Assembly: GCF_004379255.2 (NCBI RefSeq)
Contig: NC_056048.1
Coordinates: 930,001-994,000 of the forward strand
DNA length: 64,000 bases
Source of the DNA: Salvia splendens
Taxonomy: Eukaryota; Streptophyta; Magnoliopsida; Lamiales; Lamiaceae
Direction of reading: 5' to 3'
Made by a program: the position numbers and the translations under genes. Shown here in pieces: positions 39,252-50,637 of this stretch. The notes beneath the pieces were generated by a model. The model did no database searches and was not told the DNA's origin. It saw only the letters and a list, made by a program, of their open reading frames with translations. How positions within the stretch are numbered: position 1 is the first letter of the stretch; every line of letters begins with the position of its first letter.

Positions 39252-40182
39252 TAAACCAACTTTTTTTTAAAATTTATTTTATCTTTTTAGTTCCAATAAA
39301 GTTTCATATAATATATAATTGAGTCGATCTCACTAATTTAATCAGGTAAATTATCAGAAAAATCATTTGTTAAAATTCTAACTTTAAAAGTCGAAAAACC
39401 ATGATTTTATTTTGTGAAATTGTATCTGGTCATCATTAGTAAGTTAAACGATGTCATCACATATTAAGAAAACGACGATGTTTGCTTGAAAACTCTACAA
39501 TATATACACGCAGACGATCGGATTTTTTTGCAGTAGGGTGTTTGAGAAACTTCATGGTTTTGCGACTGTTTTTAAAGTTATGGGAGGGATATGAATTTGA
39601 CAAAATTTTATGATTTTTTGGTCATTTGTTGGACTTAATTTGGATCATATTTGGGTTGTTTGTTTTGTTCTTTCGGTTGGGAATATATATGTGGCAAGGT
39701 AGATAAGAATTTTTTAGAGTTGATTTCGATCTTAGTTAAAAGAATTCGTGGAATATTCATCATGTAAAAGTTTGGTGAACCACTATGGTATTCGATTCTA
39801 TGAAGGATGCAAATTCTTTTGTACTTGGATTCCTCTTGAAGAAAGGTTGAAACTCGAGATATATTGATATTGGTTTTTCACGAAGATATATTGATAAAAC
39901 ACAGTACTATTATTCAATATTAGACACGGATTGGATGTTATATTTTGATATTGTCTACTAAAATAAATGGGGATTGTGAATTCTTGTGTTGGGGCACTGA
40001 GTTCACTGTCGAGATTGTTTGAGGATTGTATATGTTCGAACTGACTAGATCGTGGCTTGTTTTCATGGTTTGCCTCTCTTATAACAAAAAAAAATTAAAA
40101 CTAATTAATTTATCTTTAATGTTATTTTTATATATGAAAGCGAGATCGGCGCGAAATGCATTTGAATTGCTTTCTACCCTTA
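39252..40182. other. HD-Zip 3' flank and intergenic DNA
   Basis: No gene recognised. AT-rich up to the TTA target site at 40180-40182. Confidence 0.5.
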
Positions 40183-40424
40183 GAGCATCTGTAACGCCAT
40201 GGGCCGGGCCGCAAATCGTGAGTCCCGGCCCGTCCCATGCATTACACGGAAGGGCGGCACGGCTCAGGCCCGTCCCGGGGCCGCGTTCCCGGCCTGGGGA
40301 GCGTCCCGCGTCCCGGCCCGGGACGGGGTTGCACGGTGACGGGCCGAATGTCCCGCGTCCCGGCCCAGCGTTACACGCTCTTCGGGCCGGGCCGCAAATC
40401 CAATTTTTTTTTTAATTCGATGTC

Positions 40425-40432
40425 TATAAATA
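40425..40432 (+). promoter_or_regulatory. TATA box of the transposon ORF1
   Basis: TATAAATA, 74 nt upstream of the ORF1 start codon. Confidence 0.65.
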
Positions 40433-40505
40433 CGAGCTTGCGTTCCATCCATTTCAATCCCGCGTTCCATTTCAATACTCTATTATACCCTTTGTTTTGG
40501 CGCCA

Positions 40506-41492
40506 ATGGATTGGTTCAACGGCGATCAACGTGAGATGGAGGAGTTCGTTAACTCGAACAATTGGTACATACCGTCGTCACAACCATCGCAGACACAACC
40601 TAGTCCGAGAGTCGGTAGCAACGTCGACATTACATCGTCGGTCAACACCGAAGAGTTCGAGCTCAGTGAGATGGAGCCCGCTCAAGAGCGGGGAAAGGAG
40701 AAGGTCGGGGAGGAGGATGGGCCGAAGAAGTACACTCCGCACGAGACATTGTGGCTTGCGAGGAACTACATCGATGTCGCCGAGGATCCTATCATCGGCA
40801 ACCAGCAGACCGGCAAGGCTTTTTGGGGGCAGATTGCGCAGAAATATAACGCTGGCCGTACGGAAGGGTCGATCGAGCGTAGCTACGTGAAGCTGCGCAA
40901 GCATTGGGGCCGGGTCCAGGCGGATATGAGCAAGTGGAACGGAAAGTGGGCCAACGTAGTCCGTATGTGGCCGAGCGGGCACAGCGAGGCGGACCTCGTC
41001 GAGAAGGTGAAGGATGCGTTCTTCACTGACGGGAAGAAGACCTTCAAGTACTTTGAAGTTTGGAAGCTCGTCGAGAAGAGCCCGAAGTACACCAGCGGTG
41101 CCGAGCCGGCGGCAACAGGTGCGGCGAAGAGAACCAAAGTTTCCGCCTCCGGAAACTACTCTTCGAGCGAAGGAGGTCCGGCGATCGACCTCAACGTGAC
41201 GGACGACGATGTCTTCTGCTCCTCTCCTAGCATTCAGAGCCGCCCGATAGGAACAAAGGCGGCCAAGAGGAAAGCAAAGGGGAAGGCAGCTGCGAGCAAC
41301 TCCGCTATGGTGCCACCGCCGACCAATCCGTCTCTGGATAAGATGGCCGACACTTTGTTGGAGATGAATATTACATGGCGGATGAGCCAGTTGACGGAGT
41401 TGACATCGAGGGATACATCGAAGATGTCGGACGAGGAGATCGAGTTGCACCGTGAGATGATCGCCTACCTTCGCGCCCAAATGAAGAAGTAG
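40506..41492 (+). CDS. PIF/Harbinger ORF1: Myb/SANT-like DNA-binding protein
   Basis: Intact 328-residue frame starting MDWFNGDQREMEEFV; the ATG at 40506 is the first in frame. The N-terminus is Ser, Gln and Glu-rich. A trihelix or SANT-like domain follows: YTPHETLWLARNYIDVAEDP, GKAFWGQIAQKYN, RTEGSIERSYVKLRKHWGRV. A basic, low-complexity middle (KAAKRKAKGKAAA) resembles a nuclear localisation signal, and the helical C-terminus (MSDEEIELHREMIAYLRAQM) is of the NAM-associated type. Host genes of this origin are often misannotated as glutathione S-transferase T3-like. In PIF/Harbinger elements ORF1 binds the subterminal DNA and helps bring in the nuclease. No stops or frameshifts are seen, which suggests recent activity or selection. 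Confidence 0.88.
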   Translation: MDWFNGDQREMEEFVNSNNWYIPSSQPSQTQPSPRVGSNVDITSSVNTEEFELSEMEPAQERGKEKVGEEDGPKKYTPHETLWLARNYIDVAEDPIIGNQQTGKAFWGQIAQKYNAGRTEGSIERSYVKLRKHWGRVQADMSKWNGKWANVVRMWPSGHSEADLVEKVKDAFFTDGKKTFKYFEVWKLVEKSPKYTSGAEPAATGAAKRTKVSASGNYSSSEGGPAIDLNVTDDDVFCSSPSIQSRPIGTKAAKRKAKGKAAASNSAMVPPPTNPSLDKMADTLLEMNITWRMSQLTELTSRDTSKMSDEEIELHREMIAYLRAQMKK

Positions 41493-41764
41493 TAGTCGTT
41501 GCCCGGGTTTCTTGTATTTCAAATTTGCTTCGTCTAGTAATGTAATGTTAATTTCTAATGAACAATGCATTTTTCCGGTTTCAATTGTTCAACGAATTGC
41601 GTTTACGAGTTAAATAGGTTGGAGTTGTGAATAGTGTCATTTATTAGTTGCGGCCCGAGCCGCAACCTGCAGGGTTACAGCAGTTGGGGCTTGGGCCGCA
41701 ACTGTAAAGGAATGATGACATGGAGGGGACTTGGGCCGGAAATGGAGACGGGTTAATGATGCCC

Positions 41765-42520
41765 TTAGATCGTGATTTGAAGATCTACAGTATTTCCCCC
41801 AAATCCGGTGTTGAGTTCAACCAATAAAGAGCAAACAGTCCAAATTTTGAATCCATACATTTTCACATCATAATTTAACACATATTCCAAAAAAAAAACT
41901 ACTAATTTACTTATATTCCTTTGAAAATTCATGATTCAAAAGAGGTTATATTAGGTGAGGAGAGATAATTAAATTCATCTATATTTCCATCAAATTCACA
42001 AATAATAAATGAAGTGCATTTTCTTCCTCATTGCTGCACACTGCAAGGTTTAGTCCTCATCATGGCAAGAATTCAATCATATATCCCACTTGACAGTTGA
42101 CATTGCCATATTTCCCCAACCATATTAAAATAAAATGAATATAATTTTGAATATATTTAAGCAATTTTTTTAATTGAGAAAAGTGCATAAATCTTTCATT
42201 TTAGAAATTATATAATTTCATAATTTATATTGATGGATATAAAAACACATATCCATTTCTTTTATATGCAACTCTATATATAAAACAAAACTTACCTAAT
42301 AAAATAGTGTTGTGTTTTATGCTGAACGTTATTTATCCAACATTACAAAGAATATGAAGTACACTGCAACAAATAAAATATTCGGAAACTATATTTATTT
42401 TTATCCTAAATATGAGCAATGTTTCCTATAATAAATTATTTAACAAATAAAAAAATTAAAATATTTATTTAAATAAGTAAATTATAAATTATAAATATAA
42501 AAACATCTTTGAAGCCCTTA
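41765..42520. other. Intergenic between two Harbinger elements
   Basis: AT-rich, no gene recognised. Confidence 0.5.
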
Positions 42521-43309
42521 GAGCATCCGCAGCGGTGCTCGCGCCGACGGACGGCGTCCGTGCCGCTGGCGCGGCACCGCCCTGCTCGCCGCTGCGCTCT
42601 TGCCGTTGGCACGGCGCTGCTCGATGCATCGAGCACGTCCGTGCCAGCGAGCAGCTGACGTGGCGTTTCTTGATTGGCCAACGGCAATGCCGTTGGCAAT
42701 CTCTCTCTCTCTTTTTTTTTAAAATAAGATTTTAATTGAAAATCCGAATAAATATATAAAAAATATTTTCCCACTTCCGAAAAATTTATATCCGTTTTCA
42801 CCATACTTTTAATTTATTTTTTAATTAGGGTAGTGTGGGTAGCCCCGAAGCCGGCCCGAGCAGTTCCCAACGCCGTCCGCAAGGAAGGAAGATGGCGACG
42901 ACCAACCGCCGTAGCGCCGCGACTCCATCAGCCCCCGCTCCCTTTGTGCCACCTTAACCCCCACCAACTCATTGTGGACCCTTTTGGCCTAACTCAATTT
43001 GACCGATAGGTCAAATATGACCCTCGAGCAACTTGATTCACATTTGACAATGATACGGGGTCTCGGAAGAACATTGAGGATAGGGCCAGAGGAATAGTCT
43101 TCCACGAGGTATTTTTAGCCTTTAATTATGTATTTTTTATTTTTTTAGGATTTTAATTATATAATTTTAATTTTTTAGTATTTTAATTATGTATTTTTTA
43201 ATTTTTTTAATTTGTAATAGTATTCCGGATATTTTTAATGCATTTTAATATTGTGGAAATGTTTTTATTTAAATTGAATAATAGAATGGTAGGACCCTTG
43301 AGTATGTCC
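42521..43309. mobile_element. PIF/Harbinger MITE upstream of the ERL1-like gene
   Basis: TTA flanks both ends (42518-42520 and 43310-43312). The left end is GAGCATCCGCAGCGG and the inverted right end GGACATACTCAAGGG. The subterminal zone is GC-rich with repeated CGTCCGTGCC and GGCACGGC words. A fragment around 42860-42960 could be translated as a relic of a transposon protein but holds no full frame. The element ends about 130 bp before the next start codon. Confidence 0.8.
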
Positions 43310-43439
43310 TTACGAAAGAGAGATGTGGGTGTTGTGCTTTTGCTTAAGAGCAGAGAATAAAAAATTAATAAATTCAGGCCAAATCCGTGCTATTTGACGA
43401 GAGCAAGGATGAGGATGCTTTAATTTTAGCTCGACGGCC

Positions 43440-46400
43440 ATGGCCACTCGGTGCCTTCCCCTGCTTCGCCGAGCTCCTCTTCTCTCTCCTCATCCGCCGC
43501 CTTTTCTCCACTTCTCCTCACTCTCCACTTCCATCAATCAGCCCAAATTCAAGCCATCAATCACTCGCTGCTGCGCCTCAATCGAAGAATCCGCGCCGTC
43601 TACTCTCACGCAATCAGAAATTCCAACAATGCGCAGAAATTCAAACTGGAAGCCAATGTGCTTGTACTACACCCAAGGCAAATGCACCATGGTAAACACG
43701 CTCGAATCCTTTCGAAACATGTTGCTAATTGATAGATTAGTTGAATAATGGGCAGTGATTTTGTGTAGATGGATGATTCTATGCATGTAGAGAAGTTCTG
43801 CCATAGCTGCTCGATTGAGCTGCGGGATGGAATTCCGGAGCTGAGGAATCTCCGGGAACAAAAGTTCGATTACTTTCTGGTGCTCGATTTAGAGGGCAAA
43901 GTTGAGATTCTGGAGTTTCCTGTGCTGTTGTTTGATGCGAAAACTTTGGATGTGGTGGATGTGTTTCACAGGTAACGGACCTTTTTCCTGCAATTGGATA
44001 GATGGTTGTGTGTGATTGTACCTGGTGTTGGCTTACTTGTACCTAGATAGTTAGCTTGTTAATTTGCTTTGAGGGGATGGTCACTTTGGGTGATAGATTA
44101 GGGAAAAATTCCCAATTTGGGTGATTTTAGAAAAGCGGTTCCACCTTTTTTGTATTGTATGAAGGTAAACATGTCAATGCCAACAGCGTTTTTCAGTGTC
44201 TATAAGCGTGTTTAAAGAGAAGACGGAGGTTTACACGCCATGAGAATTGGCGTGCTGTCGTATTTCCCTTTTGTAGAATGCAAAAAAAGGTTCACATTCA
44301 CGGAACCTTTTTTCTAAAATCATTCAAAACGAGAATTTCGCGATATATTAGATTGACGATAAATGGGGCTGTGTCTTTGAAGGAGGTGTTTAATGTTTAT
44401 TTTGAGTGATAGATTAAACGTAGGATTGAGTATTCTAAGGTTTTGGATGATCAAACAAGCTCAAAATTAATCAATCCATCACATCACCTAGAGGAAACAC
44501 CCCCTCATAGTCTCCTTTTCACATGGAAATTCTTTTGCTTTGAGATTCCTCCCTATGCTCAAGATGCTCACGTCTCCTTCAGCCACCAACTTGCTTCCTT
44601 ACTATAACCCTTCCGCACCATCCTTCTATCATGAATAAGATGTTTTCTTTTTATCAAACGTCGAGCTGGTATTCACATCCATGTTCATCAAGTTCCATCA
44701 CAAGGAACTGTGCCTTTTGATGCCTTCATTCGGACTCACCATTGCAACCTTATGATTTATCTATCACATGATTTTGTTTGTATATTTTGTTGGGTGCTGT
44801 TTGACTTTTTCTGCTGCTAAATCTGGGGCAAGCATTGGTTGTATACCATGCACCGTGGTATTTATCAAGATTAACTCACTACTTATCAGTTTTCTGTACT
44901 TTCTCATTACTTCTTCAGGTTCGTAAGGCCTACAAAGATGAGTGAGAAAAGAATAAATGAGTACATTGAGGGAAAGTATGGTGCTTTCGGGGTTGACCGG
45001 TATGGTCTCTCTCTCAAGAACTTCGTTCTATTATTCTTCTTAGATTCAATTATTTTCTTTTGCTCTGCATTGGAGGGTTATAACATGGATTATGTGGATT
45101 TAAGGACTGTCTTTGCAGATTACATAGAACACATTACTAAATTATCTCATCGTCACTCAAATGCTGGTCCTCTTCTCCTTCATCAGACCCAATCAAATTA
45201 ATATCTTTATGCTCATCAGCTTCATCCACAAAAGTATATGCAGGCATAGAGTTTGAAGCCTTTTCCATATATTTGTGTGACTACAGTGTATGTACAAGCC
45301 TTCACTGCCACTTATCTGACATGATTATTTTTTCAGCCGCTTTGTTCTTCTTATCTCTCTCTTCTATTAGCTCCTAGCCTCCTATATTTCTAAGAGATAA
45401 TCACAAGATGCATAATTTTGATCATTGTTGCTTGCTTCAAAAACTTATCCAAATTATGTGATGTTTGCAGTGTCTGGCATGACACAGCCATAACGTTTCC
45501 CGAGGTCATTGAACAATTTGAAAGTTGGCTGAGAGTGGAGCGAAATGGGGGTAGTAGGTTATGGGACGAAGAGGGAGATGGGCGTCTCAATGGTGCAGCA
45601 TTTGTAACTTGGTGATCTGCTTGCTGAAATATCTATATTCTTGGAAAATATACAAATGCAAGTCGTGCTGTTTGGTTGATGAGTGTGCCTTTGCATTATC
45701 ATATGATAATATTTTATACCTCTATGAAATCTTCTTTGCTTGATGATTCATATGCTCTGTAATTCTATTTACTTTATTTTTTTCGTTTTCTTTTGCTTGA
45801 ACAGGAAACCCTTGATAGTTCCAAATGGCACGATTATTGTGGCATTCTTGAATTAGTTCGATTCATTTGCTTATATTGTTTTGACTAATGCAATTGGTCA
45901 CATGCACCAGTGGGAATTGGGATTTGAAAACCAAAGTACCCCAGCAATGTGAAGTATCCGGGATGGAGCTTCCACCATATTTTATGGAATGGATCAATCT
46001 CAAGGACATCTACCTAAACTTCTACAACCGAAGGGTGAGTAATCTACATGCTATGCTCCAAGTGTCAATCTGGTAATCAAGATTCATATTTTTTCCTTAC
46101 TAGCTTGTCTTAGTGACTTGATTGACCCCCTTATATATCCAAGCTTGATGGAAATCAATACCTTTGTGAATTCATGCATCACTTGTTGAATCCATATAAC
46201 AGAGCCTGATCCTAGCTTATGTCAGTCCCAAAATATATGTTGTTGGTGCTGTATGATTATGTTGTTGAAGGACGATGGCTTACTGCACTTGTAGACCTTG
46301 CTTCTTGCTACGTCTGTCCATATTCACTTGGACATTGCTTGTCTGGATGCAGGCACCGGGAATGCTTTCAATGATGAGGGAACTCCGTTTAAAACCATTA

Positions 46401-46550
46401 GGAAGCCACCATCTTGGCATCGACGATTCAAAAAATATTGCAAGAGTGTTGCAGCATATGCTCACAGATGGCGCCTTCATGCATATTACCGCGAAAAGAA
46501 GTCACAGCTCGCCTAGCGCTGTCAGATTTCTCTTTCAGAATCGCGTCTAG
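43440..46550 (+). CDS. ERL1: ERI1-like 3'-5' exoribonuclease, probably plastid-targeted
   Basis: Six exons: 43440-43691, 43769-43971, 44919-44999, 45471-45611, 45911-46034 and 46353-46550. Phases agree; 999 nt give 332 residues. The N-terminus (MATRCLPLLRRAPLLSPHPP) is Ser, Pro and Arg-rich with almost no acidic residues, like a chloroplast transit peptide. WKPMCLYYTQGKC plus FCHSC at 94-98 resembles a small zinc-binding motif. The DEDDh exonuclease follows: FLVLDLEGK with Asp124 and Glu126, CGNWDL across the exon 4/5 junction, and SHHLGIDDSKNIARVL with His286/287 and Asp291/292. The Arabidopsis relative ERL1 (At3g15140) trims plastid rRNA, notably 5S. All catalytic positions look intact. Intron 2, about 950 bp, is the longest. 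Confidence 0.93.
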
Positions 46551-47140
46551 TTTCCCGGTAAGTAATGAGGTCGACTTACCACTCATATTCGAGAGTAATG
46601 TTTAGCACTTTGAGCGAGATTTACGTATGCTAGAGAAATCCGGGGGAGGAGTCTATCAAGCATGTACTCGACATAAATTATGCTAACTTATTGATTTTGT
46701 TGCCCGTGACAGTTGGACTTCCGTCGAAAAAGTGAAAGAATTTGTGTAATACATGTACATGCTAAATAGAATTTCGATAAAAAAGATGCAGGTAATGTTG
46801 ATGAGTTTCATCAAGAAATTTACTCCTTGGTACAAAAGGAAATACTGGCTTAATTTGTAAGACGACTTCTATCTTCGATTAATAAATTAGGCACCATCAC
46901 TTTGGATAAATAGGAAATTGTTATTAATTATGTATATTTTAGAAAAATAAAGAATCTTGAGTCGTCCATTCTCTGACTAACAATATTGTATCCATTACAT
47001 TCTTTCATACAAGTATTGAAATAAGCCTTTTAACACTTGTACCACTCGCTGTCAAGATAGTACCGCCATTGTATCGCTAATGTATAGAATCTCGAAATTC
47101 AACAGCAAAATTATCCAAGAATTAAATCACCCACCACCAG
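46551..47140. other. ERL1 3' flank and promoter of the next gene
   Basis: No gene recognised. It holds the 3' end of the ERL1-like transcript and the upstream region of the DUF3082-type gene. Confidence 0.5.
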
Positions 47141-48513
47141 ATGTTGCTTTCTCAGCAGCAGCAGCTCCGCCTCTTCTCCGCCACAATCCACCTCCTCCCC
47201 CCCTTCCCATTCTCGCATTCCCTCAATTCCCCCCTGAAATCCACCAAACAATGCACTCGCTGCTCCGCCCCCAAAATATCGATTGCGCAGCTATCCGAAG
47301 CCACCACCGCCAGCTCGCCGCCGGAGGAAGGCCCCGTCGAGATCCCACCCTCAATTTCCCCACTATTCGCCACCGACGACGACCCCACACCTCTCCAAAC
47401 TGCCACCAGCGTTCTCCTCACCGGCGCCATCACGATTTTCCTCTTCCGCTCCCTCCGCCGTCGCGCCAAGTGTGCGAAAGAGACGGTAATGTTTCTGGTT
47501 TTCTCTCTCTAGAATTTCCTTCATTCTGCATATATTCTGTTTGATAAAAGTCGCAGCTGAGTTTTCTTATTTTTAAATTGATTCGATAAATTAATCTAAT
47601 TATATTAATAATTGATGATTAAAGCTATCATAATCACTAGTATTGAACTGGCTAATAAATTTGTAATTCCAATATTAGTTTATTGAATGTGTTAAAATTT
47701 GAGATATGTTTGTTGGAATAGTTTAGCAATGTGTAAATATATGATATACATAGTTAATTTTACTTGTTTATTTTGTGAATGAGAGAATTGTTATAAATGT
47801 ATACATTGTTGAATCCACATTTAACTGGTGATTTGTGCAGAGTTTGTACAGATTTCAAATAATAACTGGTGATTTTTTTGAAACAGAAATTTAGATCATC
47901 TGGTGAAAAGAAATCGCTCAAGGAGGAGGCGTTGGATAGCTTGAAATCCGTTACTCTTTCGCCAGCTGATAGCAAGTCTCCGCCTTCGCCAGTTCAGGCG
48001 TTTTTGGGCGCAGTAGCAGCTGGCGTGCTCGCACTCATTCTGTACAAATTCACGACCACGATCGAAGCTGCTCTCAACCGCCAAACAATTCCAGATAATT
48101 ATTCAGTATGTCTTCTCTTTGATTCTTAGAAATTGCTCGAGATAACAAATTTGGAAGGGTTCGTTCACGTGAATTCTAATGCTACTGTTGTGTGATTTTC
48201 CGTTTCCAGGTTAGACAGATAACCATAACCATAAGGTAATTTCGTTGTACTGCTACGTGAATCATCTTATTCGAACTAAATTAATTGTTTTTCTGATCAA
48301 CTCTTGCGCAGGACGATCATCAATGGTTTGTGCTACCTCGCTACGTTTGTTTTTGGTATCAATTCTCTCGGATTGCTTCTTTACTCCGGCCAGCTTGCCT
48401 TCAACTCGTTAATGGACGAATCCGAGAATGAGGACGAAGCGCCACCAAGACCAGATGATGACTCTGGATTAACGAGTGCCACCGAGGATCAAAGCTCCGA
48501 TGAAACACAGTAA
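47141..48513 (+). CDS. Chloroplast membrane protein, DUF3082-type
   Basis: Four exons: 47141-47485, 47887-48105, 48210-48235 (only 26 nt) and 48312-48513. Total 792 nt, 263 residues, with consistent phases. The N-terminus (MLLSQQQQLRLFSATIHLLP) is transit-peptide-like. There are three likely membrane spans: ATSVLLTGAITIFLF, VQAFLGAVAAGVLALILYKF and GLCYLATFVFGINSLGLLLY. The block VRQITITIRTIINGLCYLAT is what I recall from the DUF3082 family shared with cyanobacteria. The C-terminus is acidic (DESENEDEAPPRPDDDSG). The biochemical role is not established. An upstream ATG frame starting at 47080 overlaps exon 1 but has no family similarity. Confidence 0.75.
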
Positions 48514-48792
48514 TAGATACGGCGATTGGACGGCCATATTCGTAGAATTCGAGAACTCTGTGTCGTGATTCGGTAGTGGACAGGTTTGTGTCTTCTATTT
48601 GTATATGAAGAATCATTGAGCTTCACACTAGAGAAGAATCACAAACTTCCCAATTATTTATATGAAATTTTTGGTATTATTGTTATTGCCATTTCCTTTG
48701 TGTTTTGACTATGATATGAAGCAATAATACATGTGCCACAGAACAAGAAAAACACGAGAAAATCGAGTGTCCATCGATCTTCCTCCTCAGGC

Positions 48793-50014
48793 TCAGTGAT
48801 CGTCGATCTTCGTGTAAGGGTCGCAACTCAGTGGCCGAGCATACTGAGGCAGTGGGGTTGTGTTCCTATCCAAGAACTGCAGAAGCGTCACTGTGATCAC
48901 TGAGCTGAGAAACATCGGAATCGGGCCAAAAATCCACAGCATCAAATTGGTGGCTAAATAGAGCGATCGGAGCCCGACCACCCAGAAATTACATCCCGTT
49001 ATGACTGCATTCTCGACATTGCCCGCGAGCATTACGCAGTTGGGCAAGCTGATGAGGAAACCGGCGTGAAGGAAGCTCGTTGATGCGTGGACGAAACAAA
49101 CAAAGGCAATCACGAAGCTGGTGAGAATTGCCAGGTATTTGGTGTAAATAATGGTTGGACTCATGTTTCCATAGACTCTCGCTGCTACGGGTTCGTTGTT
49201 GTACGAGTTTCCAATCCACGCCACGAGCAACGAGCAGAGAACAAGGGCGATGGATGCTAGAGACATCGCTGCAAATAAGTAGTTCCCTGTCACTGTAAGT
49301 GCTTGATTTCTATCCTTTACTTCAACCTGCAAATTTATTCATCTAAGCTTAGTTATTGTGCAAAAGTCACATAATTGGAATTTATATTCGGAATTCCAAA
49401 TAGTTGCAAAACACACAATACACACATTGCATTTTGCGCGCGCACACGCACAACAGTTAATTTTTACCGAACAAAATATTTGGAATTGAAATTAGAATAC
49501 AATTCCTTCAAATTCAATTCCATAGTACTACTAAAAGGACCCGAATTCCATGTTTATCCAAAATGTCCCCAATTTATGTTTTAATCTTAAAAATCATTGG
49601 CTTCGAAAATTGTTCGATCTATGTTATCCAGCACCAAATAACGAGTCACCTCGCCCGTAACTGCACCATCCAATGTAAAAGTGCATAAATAACCCTAAAC
49701 TCTCAAGACTCCGGCAAAAGGTGACTCGTAAGGTGGGACATGAATGAAACTATTTTTTCGTCTCTAAAGTGAAAATGTACGTTGAGGACGATTTTTTCAA
49801 CTTGAATTGGGGACACAGACTAACTAAAACAATATCTAACCTCCAACAATCGCGACACCCAAAGTCTCCGGTTGTGGTTTTCGTATCCGACAACCGTGGT
49901 CTCAGCCCGATTGATGCATCTGTGGAGATGAAACAAATGATATCCGACCATGATCAGTATACCAGCGGGGACTAGAACGAAATCCAAGTTTTCTTTCGCC
50001 CATGTCGACCCCAT
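48793..50014 (-). CDS. DUF599 membrane protein
   Basis: Two exons, 49841-50014 and 48793-49326, encoding 58 and 177 residues, 235 in total. The start MGSTWAKENLDFVLVPAGIL leads into the first span, then VGYHLFHLHRCINRAETTVV and GYENHNRRLWV, a DUF599 signature. Further hydrophobic segments are MSLASIALVLCSLLVAWIG, YLAILTSFVIAFVCFVHAST and LWIFGPIPMFLSSVITVTLL. The family is found in plants and bacteria with no firmly known function. It is convergent with the DUF3082-type gene; the two stop codons are only about 280 bp apart. Confidence 0.9.
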
Positions 50015-50637
50015 TGCTGAATCTCCTAGTCTTAGATGAACCTAGTTTGTGATCCTTCATTTATGATCCATAAAGGTATCACTGTTTGCCTATGTAATTA
50101 ATCAGCTGTTGATTAATATATTGGTTAGGTTTAGGTTACGTTAAGGTGGCTTGAAATAATCTACAAGTAATTCGCCGCCGATCATGTTTATGCATAAAGT
50201 GAAGTGAATGTTACTATCAGTGAGGTAATTGTTGAGAAAATCGACCCCCTTTTTTTGTTAATTACAGTCTTTGAATGGATTAGGTGAATGTTAGTAGTAA
50301 ATTGTAGTTCATGTCCCTTTCCATGCAAATCTTAAATACTAGTAATACTTTCTCCATCTTAGGCTAATAGCAGTAGACGCATGTTTTAATGTGAAATTGA
50401 TAAAGTAAAAGGGAGAAAAAACTAGATTGAAATATTGGTAGTTACATAATATAGAAAAAGTGGAGGCTAATGTTATGAAAATAGAATGGTCCCAAAACCC
50501 ATATGTATATTACCGAGCACATCTAAAGCTAATTAGACATCTGTTGAGGTATGAAGAATCATTTTAAAGATATTTTGAATGAACCCAAAACCATCAATTA
50601 AGATAAAGGTCCAAACACGCACTAAAATCAAGAATTA
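50015..50637. other. DUF599 promoter and intergenic DNA
   Basis: No gene recognised, up to the TTA target site at 50635-50637. Confidence 0.5.

Larger units (their letters stand above)
40183..41764 (+). mobile_element. PIF/Harbinger element carrying ORF1 only
   Basis: TTA duplications flank both ends (40180-40182 and 41765-41767). The termini GAGCATCTGTAACGCC and, inverted, GGGCATCATTAACCCG form an imperfect repeat. The subterminal zones are very GC-rich with repeated GGCCCGTCCC and CCCGGCCC words. Inside is one intact gene for the accessory DNA-binding protein. The DDE nuclease gene of an autonomous element is absent, because the ORF1 stop codon is only about 270 bp from the right end. It would need a transposase supplied in trans to move. 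Confidence 0.93.

Noticed and set aside
40578..41570. Minus-strand 330-codon open frame opposite the transposon ORF1
   Set aside because: Mirror of a GC-rich coding region; no family similarity, while the plus strand is a clear ORF1.
47080..47544. 154-codon frame overlapping exon 1 of the DUF3082-type gene
   Set aside because: The alternative frame from 47141 continues in phase into three further exons with family similarity; this one does not.
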